From contig NC_092677.1 in assembly GCF_964355755.1 (NCBI RefSeq), forward strand, positions 24,646,101 to 24,710,100: a stretch of DNA of 64,000 nt. The letters are read 5' to 3'. This DNA comes from Antedon mediterranea. Its lineage: Eukaryota; Echinodermata; Crinoidea; Comatulida; Antedonidae. How positions within the stretch are numbered: the stretch's first letter is position 1; every line of letters begins with the position of its first letter. A program made the position numbers and the translations under genes. Below, in pieces: positions 46,401-57,461 of this stretch. The notes below the pieces were generated by a model. The model saw only the letters and a list, made by a program, of their open reading frames with translations. It had not been told where the DNA came from and searched no databases.

Positions 46401-47531
46401 AAGCGAAGTTATAGACAGTTAGCAATCACAAGCGAATAAGCCATCGCTTGTGATTGGTCAATTTACTTGCGTTGCATTACGTCCTTGTGTTGCGTCGCTA
46501 GTGGGAACCACGCTTTACTGTGGATGTCAGATTTATTATGTATCTTGGCCTTCTGATATTTAAATTTTGCCATTTTTTAGTGGAAAAATACTTTTGAAAA
46601 CAATATTTTCTTATATTGAATAGGTCTAGTTTCAAGTTGGCCAAATCTGCTCCAATTTTAGGCGACATAAGTGCAAATGTAAGTAACAAACATTGAATGA
46701 ATATCAAATGATCAAATGTTATTTTTTTTTTCTTTACCAATATTCTCAATTCTCAAAGAAAAGAGAGACGGAAAAGGAACACAATGTTCTGTAATAAATT
46801 TCATGAGATGTAAAGCAAAATAGTAATTCTATCAACTTTTAATATTCTTTTATTATTTTTTATATATTTTAGATCAAGAATTTGGACAAACTGATGAATA
46901 TGCTAATTGGCATACTGATGCCCCAGCTAAATGGTGAGTTTTAAAATTTTATGAAAGTAAATACTATAATACACTGTTTCGGAAATGTTGTGCCCTAAAG
47001 GCTTTTAAATTGTGTGATTAAAAGATTAGCAATTACATTTGTCATTGAGAATTGTATGTATTTTATGCATAAACCAATCAAATGGCAAGGATTACACTTA
47101 CTTATGTGTTATAATTGGAATTTTATGGATATTAGATATATATTTTTCATTGGGAATGATGATGTTTTTTTTTAGCAAAAGGTGCAGAGGGCCTTCCAAT
47201 ACCAAGTGTTGATGGAATTGAGCTTGTGAAACCAAAAATCAGTTTTGGAAAGGTGAGTACAACATTGTTCAAGTTTAAGACCATAACTAAATACTGTAGT
47301 AAATGAAAAGTCGCTTAGCCTCAATTTCCCTCACGTCTAATAATGATACTGATGGGTTGATTATGATTGCATTATGATGATGACAGTAATGATAATACTA
47401 GTAATGATTGAAAATGTTGTCCTATTATTGATGGTACAGTATTATAATTACTAATTATTTTTATTTTTGGTTTTTTTTAGGGTTTTATTCTCATTGCTAC
47501 TGACATCAACTACACAGTAGCCATTGAATAA
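40471..47531 (+). CDS. BPI/LBP-family lipid-binding protein, 16 exons
   Basis: Exons: 40471-40588, 41037-41151, 41613-41741, 42080-42153, 43399-43492, 43864-43927, 44134-44197, 44726-44817, 45038-45214, 45532-45591, 45786-45953, 46237-46310, 46624-46678, 46873-46933, 47176-47252, 47481-47531. All junctions are GT-AG and phases agree; the total is 1473 nt, 490 residues, close to vertebrate BPI. There is a signal peptide, MDRRLLLLLWVVGALAMVVV. The N-terminal barrel has GLKYVSEVGVELLKKDLADV and KIPDISG; Cys161 and Cys200 match the conserved BPI disulfide spacing; the central part has YSLVAPPKFSNQSL and TSRMVYLWLTEYASASAAYV; the C-terminal barrel ends GFILIATDINYTVAIE. The family binds LPS and other lipids in extracellular fluid (family knowledge). 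BPI versus LBP subtype is not resolvable. Confidence 0.93.
41234..41332. mobile_element. Miniature copy of the GTCGCG element in BPI-like intron 2
   Basis: It begins AACAAGGCCA ... GCAGTCGCATGCGC and ends CCGACATAGTGAGCTATAGA ... GCGCGACTA, the same two ends as 1446-2264 and 52244-52982 but only ~100 bp long. Confidence 0.65.
42180..43345. repeat. 169-bp minisatellite in intron 4 of the BPI-like gene
   Basis: About six to seven units beginning AATCTATGGAACGGTAAGAC, spaced 166-169 bp. The middle units are nearly identical and the edge units diverge. Each unit contains a ~70-codon open frame, but the period is not a multiple of 3 and a TGA recurs, so these frames are not a gene. Confidence 0.95.
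44409..44535. mobile_element. MITE with TIR AAAGCTCTGTCTACACTA
   Basis: The left end TTAAAGCTCTGTCTACACTA and the right end TAGTGTAGACAGAGCTTTA are inverted repeats around a ~90-bp core. It lies in intron 7 of the BPI-like gene. Confidence 0.8.
45333..45439. mobile_element. MITE with TIR GGGTCTTTC and TTAA flanks
   Basis: TTAAAGGGTCTTTCGTTCAC at the left and GTGTGAAAGACCCTTAA at the right form inverted repeats bordered by TTAA, the piggyBac-type target. It lies in intron 9 of the BPI-like gene. Confidence 0.65.
46105..46192 (+). pseudogene. Duplicated, dead copy of BPI-like exon 12
   Basis: A ~98-bp tandem duplication repeats the intron edge (CTTGTAAACTAATA), the acceptor and the start of exon 12 (CTATCAGCCTCTGTTAGTGT). 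The copy at 46138 onward runs into TGA after about 16 codons and lacks a donor, so it is a decoy or dead exon directly in front of the real exon 46237-46310. Confidence 0.75.
46334..46516. mobile_element. MITE with TIR GGTTCCCACTAG
   Basis: The left end AAGCTTGGTTCCCACTAGAA and the right end CTAGTGGGAACCACGCTT are inverted repeats, with further complementary ACGTAACGCAAGGACGTAA / TTACGTCCTTGTGTTGCG. It lies in intron 12. Related TTCCCACTAGGACGCAAAAC fragments occur in the SRCR-gene introns (about 60160, 61460, 62715). Confidence 0.85.
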
Positions 47532-47587
47532 TTCTACTTTCTAAGCAGCAGAGGAAAATTTCCACAAATTTTAGTCTACAAAAAGCA

Positions 47588-48175
47588 CAGAAATCATGGA
47601 AAATACAATTTTATATGTGAAAAGAAAATATTTAAATAGGACATATTCTTATAGTGAATGGTTTTTTAGAGGACATTTATACCAAAAGCACAAGTTCTTC
47701 CAAAATAGTTTTTTATTTAAGCACAAGTTCTTCCAAACATTTTTTTTATTTTAACAATTGTAGATAACTGATGGCTTTCAAATTACTGTATATATTTTTT
47801 GTAAAGTAAGAAATCATGGAAAATACAATTTTATATGAGAAATTAAAATATTTTAAAAGCACATTCTTATAGTGAATGGTTTTTTAGAGAATATTTATAC
47901 CAAAAGCACAAGTTCTTCCAAAATATGTTTTATTTAAAAAATTGTAGATAATATTGATGGCTTTCAAATTATATATTTTTTGTGAAGTAAGAAATCATGG
48001 AAAATACAATTTTATATGAGAAATGAAAATATTTTAAAAGCACATATTCTTATAGTGAATGGTTTTTTAGAGGAAATTTATACCAAAAGCACAAGCTCTT
48101 CCAAAATATGTTTTATTTTAAAAATTATAGATAATATTGATGGCTTTCAAATTATGTATTTTTTATGAAGTAAAT
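47588..48175 (+). repeat. Tandem repeat in the BPI-like 3' UTR, three units
   Basis: Three copies of AGAAATCATGGAAAATACAA ... TTCTTATAGTGAATGGTTTT ... CAAGTTCTTCCAAAAT, starting near 47588, 47808 and 47988. The poly-A signal lies beyond, so the units would be in the mature 3' UTR. Confidence 0.8.
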
Positions 48176-48416
48176 TTTCTAAAAAAAAGGTATATGTTGT
48201 GTACATGCTGGTTGTGTCTTGTTTAGTATGTTTAAATAGATGTTTTGTATTGGGTATGCGGTAATAACAAATTTAATGTGTTTTTTTAACTTCAGAGGTG
48301 CAAATAGTAAATTGACATGATGTTAAATTAATAGTGAATATTTTATGAAGCAATTATATATTGTTTAATCTAACATATGTCTAGTGAGGTTAGTAATTGT
48401 ATATTATGCATTGTTG

Positions 48417-48426
48417 GAATAAATAA
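48417..48426 (+). terminator. Polyadenylation signal of the BPI-like gene
   Basis: GGAATAAATAAAC roughly 890 nt after the stop codon. It is the best AATAAA downstream of the repeated 3' UTR. Confidence 0.5.
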
Positions 48427-48739
48427 ACACAAATATGTAACTTTAGCCTACTGTAACTTTAATTTTAGACAATTGTGAATTTGGGAAAACACATCAAGAC
48501 GAAAGGTTCTGATTACTTAAAGTTTATCGAACTTTAAATTTGCCCAGATACTAAACTAAATACAGATCTCTTACTCCCCATTAAACTTGGTACCAAAGTC
48601 AAATAAGCACGGGTAGATTCAATTAGGCATAATATAATAATGAACCTAATCTAATGTATAGTTCGTGAGTTAATACAGACAAATCCTGATCTTAATTATG
48701 TAATTGAAGAACTCCAACTGGAGTACCACTTAATGTGAT

Positions 48740-49397
48740 AATAGAGGTTGAGAGGAGGGAAAAGCTAGCCAAAATTAGAGATTAGCTTGATCGCAGTTGT
48801 GGAGTATGGAAAGGTATTCCAGTCTCTTTCTGATATTAGGAAAGAAAGAGCTCTGGAAACTTGTAACAATTGTAACTGAGAAGATCTCCATATTGGTTAA
48901 TGAAAAACCGAACCTAAATTTGCTTAGAATCTAACTGGGACCGTTCTCCCTATAACTACTTCGGATTAATTGGATTTGCTATAAGCATTATCCTTTTAAT
49001 CCTCACTGTCAATGCCTAAACCAATTTGATTGAGACCCCATGAATTTCTAACTGACAGTGCACTGATCCAGAGGAGGGAAGAGCTAGCCAAAATTAGAGA
49101 TTAGCTTGGTCGCAGTTGTAGAGTATGGAAAGGTATTCCAGTCTGACTTTATTGGGCAAGAAAGAGCTCTGGAAACTTGTAAAAATTGTAACGATAACTT
49201 CTCTATATTGGAAATACCAATGATGAAATACCGAACTGAAATTTGCTTAGAATCTAACTGGAACCGTTCTCCCTATAGCTAATTCGGATTAATGGGATTT
49301 CCGAAAGGCATTATCCTTTTAATCCTCACTGCCAATGCCTAAACCAATTTGATTGAGACCCCATGAATTTCTAACTACCAGTGCACTGATCCAGATT
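48740..49397. repeat. ~325-bp tandem duplication
   Basis: GAGGAGGGAARAGCTAGCCA ... CCATGAATTTCTAACT...CAGTGCACTGATCCAGA occurs twice, at about 48750-49070 and 49072-49397, with modest divergence. No ORF. Confidence 0.85.
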
Positions 49398-49875
49398 CCT
49401 TTTGACAACACACATAATGTTTGTTTCGATTATTCCCCTTCAAACGTCGAACATTAATTTTGCCTCTAAATACTGAGCAGCAACTCTCGATCTCCAAACT
49501 AAGTACCGAATTAAATCAGCACTTAGGCATATAAATATAAACAAGTAAAATGAAACAAATATCATTCTGGTATTAAGCCTTAACTCCCTCCCCCTTCCCG
49601 TCCCCCTTTTAAATTCTTAACTAATATGTAGGCCTATGCACACATTATGTACTGTGTAATTCATGAATTTTGTCGAAAAATGTACAGTATGTCGTGTATC
49701 TTAATCGTCTTTGATATCGCACAGATCTCATTAAAAGTTCAAAATAACCAAAAGTAAAACAATTACAAATGTATAGTTTGGATACATACAAAATACGGCA
49801 GCGACTGTTATTGGACAGTTCGGGAAGCACAGTTAATCCAAAAGGGAAACTTGTTTACTTACCTTTATTCCATGG
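49398..49875. other. Intergenic, nothing recognised
   Basis: No exon or repeat matched. It is followed by a 20-bp tandem array. Confidence 0.45.
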
Positions 49876-49880
49876 GTCTT

Positions 49881-49999
49881 CTTTATAAATCCAGTAAGTT
49901 GTTTATAAATCCAGTAAGTTGTTTATAAATCCAGTAAGTTGTTTATAAATCCAGTAAGTTGTTTATAAATCCAGTAAGTTGTTTATAAATCCAGTAGTA
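49881..49999. repeat. 20-bp tandem array
   Basis: About six perfect units of TTGTTTATAAATCCAGTAAG. Confidence 0.95.
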
Positions 50000-50845
50000 A
50001 GTAAAATATAAAGTGTACACAATCATCGAACAAGTTTTCGTCGGATAAAAATTACATGAAATCTCCATAATTCAAACATACAAACAAAATATACACAGTA
50101 CCTGTAAGATACCACAGTACTACTAACAATTCAAACTGAACAGCTCAAACTGAACAATAGCACATACCAAAATAGCAAATGAAACAATAGGACAACGGCG
50201 TAGTTTTGCTGGAATGCAAATTAGGAAGAATTAATTGAATATTCATTAGAAAAAGAAATTTCATTCATTAGGCCTACTCGAGAAGTTTTTATTCGTTGTT
50301 GAACGTTGAGCAAACGGGTAGGCCTACAGAACGTCATTATTGCATTAACCCATGCTAAATATTGTAATAACTAAAGCAAAGACGATGTTTGTATTGTTTA
50401 TATTAATTACTTTAATTTATTTGGATAATGAATTGCGATAAAGTTAAAGATGACCGTGATGATTTACATGAAATAGTACACCTAATTATGATAAAATGGA
50501 TTATGAAATATGTAGTAAACAATTTTGTTTTGTTAATTTATTCTTAATTTCTTGATGGAGAGAATTTTTTTATTTGCTTCCTTCTGTTTATTTCCTTACT
50601 TGCTATATAAATACTGCTGTTATTCATTCTTAAATTAAATAAAATTCATTGAGTTTACCAGTTTCCTTATTTTCTCTTCAGTGGGTGAACCACCACATTT
50701 ATTAATACAATATATAAATATTTCTACAAAATATAATAAATAAGTATATACATAATCACGTGTGTTTGAAACTATTGACAATAAGACTATTAAAACATAT
50801 TGCAATTATTTAGTAAGCTGAAATGTCCATTATTCTGGAGGTTTA
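50000..50845. other. 3' flank of SRCR gene 1
   Basis: AT-rich. The part next to 50846 is presumably the 3' UTR of the minus-strand SRCR gene; plus-strand TTTATT around 50698 would be an AATAAA on that strand. Confidence 0.4.
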
Positions 50846-53186
50846 CTATATATTTCCGTTGCCTTGGAATAAAGACCATTGTGATTGTACGTAAGATGGC
50901 GGCGGTGATTCAATGGAAGACTTTATTCTATCGTCTATCATAACAGAAGCGTATGATGGGGGAAGGTCTTGAGCAGGCCCAGGGGATGATGACGTCACTA
51001 CTGATAATACGTTGAGTTGATATTGGTACTCAACACCTTCGTTAATAACTCCTGTAGGCTGAGTTGTACTTGCATTGTTTGTTACTGGTGACGTAGGCCT
51101 ATTTCTCTTCTTGGCGCGGTGGCATATACAGACGTAAAAGCAAAAGTAAAAAGCGAAGATTGAAACAACAACAATAATAACAAGAACAGTATTAATTCCA
51201 CTATCATCATCAACAGCAGAATTACCAGAAGTATCATCTTCCAAGAAATCTTCATCAGAAGAATCGTCATCATCATTCAATTCTAGGAATAAAGGTGATA
51301 TATTGTGAATACAGTATGAAGTTCATATTAAATGGCTGTCAATCAATAAATGTTGGTATTAAAGGTTTTCAATCACTTCCAATACATCCGTCATGGAGAA
51401 ATAATGGTTACACACATTACATATCCGGGTGAAATTTTCCGTTCGGTATTTATTATAAATCCCACAACAATGGGTGTTTGTTTTTTTTTGTAAGATGTAC
51501 TGTTACAGATTTAACTAACTTTATTGCACAGGTAGCCTACATTTCTATATATTGCTTAATAATTTGGATTTTCTGATGCATAAGATTCAAGATTCAAGAT
51601 TCAAGAAATTTTATTTGTCCATGAAAATGGAAATTCACTTTGCTTGGTAGATTAAAACAACAATATTGCAACAATTTAAAACGTGCAGTATTATAACAGA
51701 CAATAGACAATATTTTGGGACAATTTCACCAGCGTTTCATAGGCGTCTTGTAAACTCATTCAACAAAGGCTTACCTTCATAACACTTTAGTTTTACAGGA
51801 TGGAAACAGTACGGATCTGTATACAAATTCTGCTTACAATATTTCAGACTATCTTCAAATCCATTACATGTAAATTCAACCTTGTAGTTTACTGAACTGG
51901 CTGGCACGTTGTCGCTGTACAATTGATAGCCTCTTGAGTATCCAAGCTGCCTACAAGCTACTTGTGAGTTATCACCTGTCCAATCATTTATGCAAATTCG
52001 ACTCCACTCCCCTTCATACTTTATTTCTAACCAACCAATATTCGATGAATTTTCCGAGGAATCTCCAATAAGACGTATTGTATAATTTTCAAATTGCTGT
52101 TCATCTAGACCAATTAAATTCAATAACCATACATTAAAAGAAAACAAATTGAAATAGTTTACAAACATAAGCTTCGACACATTTTTTTTAATTCCCTGGG
52201 GTTTTTTTTTTAACCATAGAGGAAAATATGTTCTCCTTAATGGAACAAGGCCAACAGCCATTAAGTCGCGTGCTACAATGCATAGTGATACCGGACCGAC
52301 GGACAGACCGACAGACAGACCGACCGACCGACCAACCTACCAACTGACCGAAATTACTGAACATGTTTAAAAATGTTGAAATGTTTAAAAACATTTATAT
52401 TTTTTAAATTTACGTGCGTGACGTGTTGTATAACGTAATTTCGAGTTGAAAAGTAAGTCAAGAAAACAGAAATCGGGCAAAAAGAGTGCGTAATAACATT
52501 TAACGCGCAGTGCGCTCGCAAAAATCTGCGCACTCATGGCAATTTTGTAAACGCTTAAAATTGCCTGAAACGTACTCTTATTTCATCGAAAATAAATGTT
52601 GAAAATTTTAAGCGCGCGTACGCATGCGTTACATGCGCTACGCACGTAATTGTATTGCCATATGATGATTTATGCCCTGAAATTTATGAGTACCAAATTT
52701 TATTTAATTGTGATTCATGGTTGTGAAGATATGATTATAAACGTGATTTCGTTAAATCGTGCGTACACCGCGTAATTTTTTATTGCGCACCGTGAAAACA
52801 TAACCACATCGATTCCTGGCCATAAGGAATATACTGTGAAAAATTGACTTAGCCAGATTAAACTGATATCAAGATAAGGTCAGAAAGCGATAAAACGCAT
52901 AGTGATACCGGACCGACAGACAGACCGACAGACAGACCGACCGACCGACATAGTGAACTATAGAGTCGCGTCCACGCGACTAAAAACGCAAGTAATTTGA
53001 CAAACCACAAGCGAGTAGCTATAATAGCTATATGCCTACACGATTGTTAAATGTGTATGATTGAGTTTTGTTCCTCAAAATCATATCATCACTGAATTTA
53101 TATCTATACATTATTTCCTGATCGACATTACCCGAGGTAACCAAAATGATACACGTCAAGGCGATTGTCCCTCTAATTAGAAGCAT
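50846..53186 (-). CDS. SRCR gene 1: signal peptide, one SRCR domain, TM helix, PPxY tail
   Basis: Minus-strand exons: 53186-53132 (signal), 52104-51775 (SRCR), 51282-50846 (TM/tail). They total 822 nt, 273 residues, and all junctions are phase 1. The signal peptide is MLLIRGTIALTCIILVTS. The SRCR domain (about 19-128) has NIGWLEIKYEGEWSRIC, NDWTGDNSQVACRQLGYSRG and FTCNGFEDSLKYCKQ, with six cysteines as in group A. An acidic juxtamembrane stretch follows (NDDDDSSDEDFLEDD), then a TM helix about 160-182, a basic stop-transfer HRAKKRNR, and two PPSY motifs (236-239, 256-259) of the type bound by WW-domain ubiquitin ligases. Inferred type I scavenger-receptor-like surface protein. Intron 1 holds a 740-bp transposon; intron 2 holds a LINE tail. 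Confidence 0.88.
51584..51712 (-). mobile_element. LINE 3' tail with GATTCAA repeats
   Basis: Same element end as 39400-39567, in opposite orientation. It lies in the SRCR gene 1 intron between the SRCR and TM exons. Confidence 0.8.
52244..52982. mobile_element. Non-autonomous element with GTCGCG-type termini (copy 2)
   Basis: Near-identical to 1446-2264, 50 kb away, including the internal CATCGAAAATAAATTTTG-like and GCGCGTACGCATGCGTTACA blocks. It is inserted in intron 1 of SRCR gene 1. Ends are AACAAGGCCA...AGTCGCGTG and CACGCGACTA. Confidence 0.85.
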
Positions 53187-53478
53187 CTTTCACAAATAGG
53201 TCTGAAAAAGAAATCGAACAAATGTATTATAATGCAAGTAAACTAGTATGTTAATATCTACATTAGTGGAGGATCTATCTTTATCTATCAATATATCTCT
53301 TTACTAAAAAGTACTTCAGATCTATACTTTTAGGACATTCTTTCTAAAGTCCCAAATTCAGTGTAGCAAAACAGAACAACGTGCAGGAGGTTGATCAAGT
53401 GACGCTGTCAGATTCAACCTTTCCAGCGGAATGATTTGCCCCGTTTAATATTATTTGAAAACGATCAACTTAACTTAC

Positions 53479-53520
53479 CGATGTTGTCTATGATGATCCT
53501 GTCCAAGTTGTGATACGGAT
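53479..53520 (-). promoter_or_regulatory. Probable 5'-UTR exon of SRCR gene 1
   Basis: On the minus strand GACAACATCG at 53479 is followed by GTAAGTTAAG, and the same exon end occurs at 63243 upstream of SRCR gene 2 (GACAACATCG, then GTAAGTAAG). The sequence around it is conserved between the two genes over about 1 kb. The upstream exon limit is not defined. Confidence 0.5.
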
Positions 53521-53954
53521 ACTTATTAGACTATAAGGCTTAGGCCTACATAGTTTCTAACGGTTCCTTATATCAGGAAAATATTGTTTTGTATGTTGTC
53601 GTCACTTTTACCTTGCATCCTGGTGATGACTTTACCATTGTGTTCCTTTGTTATATTATTCACAATCAAATCCTTGTTTAACGACTCATTGTGGTATTGT
53701 ATGAATTCTTTATGAAAATATAAACACGTACATAACCGTTTATTGTATTATCTATTTCATAAACCTCTGACATTTAATATCCGAGTGTTACATTCAAACA
53801 GGATTTAAATACCAAAAAAAGACCGTCATATTTTCCATATTTCCTTTCCTATTTTAAATATTAATTTTTGGCAAATTGCCAGCATTCATTTACATTGGCT
53901 ATATATAATGTTCACATGACAAACATATTATTATACACAATTTAGTCACTGTCA

Positions 53955-54050
53955 TGAGAACAAATCTAGGCATCTGACGGGATTTGAACCAAAGACCCTG
54001 GGATTGGTAGCCGAGCATCTTAAACACCAAGCTACAACTCCACTGCAAAT
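53955..54050 (-). repeat. tRNA-derived SINE-like repeat (copy 1)
   Basis: The minus strand has TTGTAGCTTGGTGTTTAAGA ... GGTTCAAATCCCGTC, an A-box/B-box pair of tRNA type. A second copy at 63775-63870 lies at the same position relative to SRCR gene 2, so it predates that duplication. Confidence 0.6.
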
Positions 54051-54237
54051 TTCTATTTAAAAATGTAAAACTTGTGTTTTTAAATGTAAAACCATATACA
54101 AAAGTGGTATAGTAATTGGCAACATATAGGTACAGCAATAATTTCGTTTAGGCTTTTTAATTCAGAAGATTTTGAAACACATGGACTCTCCTCTCTATTA
54201 ATACCAGGGGTGGCAGAATGGGGACAGTGCGCATTGA

Positions 54238-54440
54238 CCTTTACAAATAATCGTTCTGCCCAGCCAGGATAAAACAATTTTTTATTTAAAATAGTGATTT
54301 TTTATTTTGTTTAAATTTTCTTTTCTGTTGTAGCTTTACAAATAATCGTTCTGCCCAGTCGGGATAAAACAAGCTGTAATTTAAAATTGTGATTTTTTTA
54401 TTTTGGTTAAATTTTCTTTTCTGTATTATGTATCTTGTAT
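54238..54440. repeat. ~104-bp tandem duplication
   Basis: CTTTACAAATAATCGTTCTG CCCAG..GGATAAAACAA...TTAAATTTTCTTTTCTGT occurs twice in a row (54238 and 54342). Confidence 0.8.
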
Positions 54441-54536
54441 AAGAAAGGCAGGCTTAAATATAATGAAATATTTCTCTTGCAGACATAGTTTGCCGCGTTT
54501 ACTTATATTGGAATAAGGCTTACATTTGGCTAATAC

Positions 54537-55215
54537 TTTCTTTCTTTCTTTCTTTATTTACCCATAAATATAAATTATAAACATTGTAATAATATACAAA
54601 TAATAATAATTATATCAAGGGAAGGGCTAAAAAATAGTTAAAACTAATCAAGTTCAGCCCCTAAACATTGAAGTATAAATAGTTATATAAATAAATTAGG
54701 GCAACTTGTCTAAAATAAAATTAATATACATAAACATTTTTTTTTTTTTTTAAATACACTTTCTCTCAAATATATACAATATAATTCTCTTATAAAATAA
54801 ATAAATATCACTATACAAACAAATAGTATGTTTTCATTTCTTTTTTGAATTTGCTTTTTGTTAGAAACCTTAAATCATCTGAGATTTCATTCCAGAGCTT
54901 TGCACCAGAATACTTGATGGAATGTTGTCCTATGTTTGTTCTATATTTTGGTACATACAACTTTTCTCTAGTCTGAGACCTTGATGAATAACGAAAATTA
55001 ATATACAAAAAATATTTAGGAGTTGTATCTGGAAATTTACCATGTAAACTATCATGAACAAATAAAGTAATTAAATACTGATGCTGCTGATAAATATTTA
55101 AAATTTTAAGTTCTTTGAATAATAATGATGTTGGTGCTACTCGCCATTTTGGTGCTACTCGCCATTTAATATTATATTTAATGTTGTCATCTTTAGTTTC
55201 CAAACATGTTAGCTG
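54537..55215 (-). mobile_element. CR1/Jockey-like LINE 3' end
   Basis: Minus-strand ORF 55203-54811 encodes the typical post-RT C-terminus: FVHDSLHGKFPDTTPKYF, YSSRSQTREKLYVPKYRTNI, then SIKYSGAKLWNEISDDLR and FKKEMKTYY. The 3' tail is (GAAA)n (plus-strand TTCTTTCTTTCTTTC at 54537). Near its 5' end a 15-bp piece coding WRVAP is duplicated. Confidence 0.85.
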
Positions 55216-55427
55216 AGCACTGTACTATTTTTATACTTTTTATTACAGAATGAGCTTGTATGCCCATTGTATCTACACTTAAATGTATTTTCTGTCAGTC
55301 CAACATGTTTCAATTTTGTTAGTGCCATTTCTTGTGACAGCATGGTATACTACTGTTAAACATTTCCCTAAAGGGCAAATCAAATTCAAATATATAAACT
55401 GAAAGATGCACAAATTATGATAAACTA

Positions 55428-56543
55428 GATGGCACGCTCGCTTCGCTCGCGTTCCATCTAGGTCGTGCCCACAGATGGTTCTCGAATACACAGTATTTCC
55501 AGCGAGAAAAAAATGGAGATTTCAAATGTACGTACCGCAGGACTATAATACATTGTCGTTTACAGAAACGAATAAATATACACAATGATTTATGTAGTCA
55601 ACCAAAATTAGCACCCTGGGAATTACTTCCGAGAGAGAGAAACAAAATGAGTCAAATTTTTTTATTTGGACTCATTTAAACAAACCCAATTTGTGTTTTG
55701 TATGTAATATTAAGGGTTGAGGGATGGGGGAAGAAGATAGGTACAAAGAGGAAACATTTTAAAATATATTCTTATCCACTCAGTAACGAAATATTGTTTT
55801 TAATGTTTTATAGGCCTATAAATAATATACCACTAAATACAGTAAAACATTTACGATTTAATACGGTACTTTGTTAAAACTCTCACTGTCATAGTTGATT
55901 GAAATAGTAAAGTACATGTAACGATACACCACTACGACGTTTATATATTTTTAAATTATTAATTAATACAAACGTTGAGAAGCAACTGTCAGTAATAACG
56001 TTTATTTATTTGTATATTATATGTTTATAATCTAACAGTAGGGCCTACCCACACTCACAGTAATAAAGTCAATAACTAATTATCTAACTTAATTTAATTA
56101 GTAAACAGGGTTACATCAGGTGGTTAAAATCAGTACCGAAGGTACGAACCAACTTTATATACCATCGAGTAAAAATTCTAGAAGTAAGGCGCGATCTGTT
56201 CAACCGGTTTTCAGCTATTAAAAACAATTATCGTAGGAGGAGATAGGAAAATGCGAAGCCTCCTCGCATTTTTGTGGCGGGTATTTTTCAAGATGGACAT
56301 CCATTAGACAGTGTATACCACGATCGGAAAACACCCCGATTTGGGGCAAATCGTTGAACCTAAATTCGTTTTAATCGTCAATAACTAATTATCTAACTTA
56401 ATTTAATTAGTAAACAGGGTTACATCAGGTGGTTAAAATCAGTACCGAAAGTACGAACCAACTTTATATACCATCGAGTAAAAATTCTATAAGTAAGGTG
56501 CGATTTACCGAATTTTGCCCTTACGTAAATTTATATATAGATA
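55428..56543 (+). mobile_element. Dispersed repeat family, fullest copy
   Basis: It begins near a perfect hairpin (CTAGATGG ... CCATCTAG, 55428-55461) and ends TTACGTAAATTTATATATAG. A ~130-bp part (TAATTAGTAAACAGGGTTAC ... ACCATCGAGTAAAAATTCTA) is duplicated internally at about 56095 and 56400. It matches 6367-7600 in reverse. No ORF. Confidence 0.75.
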
Positions 56544-56774
56544 AGTTAACAAACGTTTCATAACTAAACAACTTTTTTCATTAAACATGCAATATATTTT
56601 GTAATAGATAACATAACAAAAAAATATGCAGAAAATAATGTAAATATATATATGAGATTCTGTAATTGTTGAATAAAGGTGGTAGTTAACCACAAAAGAA
56701 AAAAAAAAAAAAAAAGAAATGTAGCTTTCATTTTTTAACCCATAAAAGAAAAGTTAGTGATTTTGAAATTTCTG

Positions 56775-57190
56775 TTTCATTTTAGGTTACCATTCCGTTG
56801 TCTTTCACAGGCGATTGCACGAAAGGTGGTGGCGATGAGTCATATACAGATTTCAATTCTACGTAACAACATCGTATGAAGGAGAGGAGGAATGTCTTGA
56901 GAAGATTCCGGGTCTTGAGACGCGCAAGGGTTTTGAGACGCGCAAGGGTTTTGAGACGCGCCAGGAGAGGATGAAGTTGCTGAATTATCATTGGTTTGGT
57001 ACTCAGCTCCTTCGGTAACAACTCCTCTGCGATAATTTTCTTTTGCTGACGTAGGCCTACATTTCGTCCTGCATAATAGACAGACGAAACAGCACAAGCA
57101 AAGGGGAGAGTAGGCCTATATCATAACCATACAAACAAAAACAACAAATTCATCAGAATCATCGTCGTCATCATCCCAATCCCAACTTGG
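56775..57190 (-). pseudogene. Orphan SRCR-gene tail exon (degenerate)
   Basis: The minus-strand frames align in order with the SRCR gene 1 tail: an acidic NDDDDDDSDEF start, CLLCRTKCRPTSAKENYRRG, VVTEGAEYQTNDNSATSSSP, SSQDIPP, then after a frameshift VYDSSPPPFVQSPVKDNGMV. A 15-bp unit (SQNPCA repeated) has expanded. The TM region contains a stop. No SRCR exon is attached, so it is a relic of another duplicate. Confidence 0.75.
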
Positions 57191-57460
57191 TTTTATTAAC
57201 TTGTTTATTGGCATACCATTTTGTAACTTTATCGATCTAGTTTTATCTGTCTAATCATCATTATTCTTAAAAGCCTAATAATAAACTTAAAATAGGTATA
57301 CCATGTGTAACAATTGTTGAGTTGATATAGTAAGTTTATATAGGAAAAAATGGGCAGAATAGTAATCTATCCGTATGGTAGACCTACCCCGTCAACTATA
57401 CTTTATGTGTATCCGATACAATACACTTATGCACATTATACCAATGTATGACATATTATT
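57191..57460. other. Spacer, nothing recognised
   Basis: AT-rich; no exon or matched repeat. Confidence 0.4.
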
Positions 57461-57461
57461 A

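Noticed and set aside
53955-54050. Functional tRNA gene
   Set aside because: A and B box-like motifs are present, but the cloverleaf is poor and a diverged copy recurs at 63775; better seen as a SINE.
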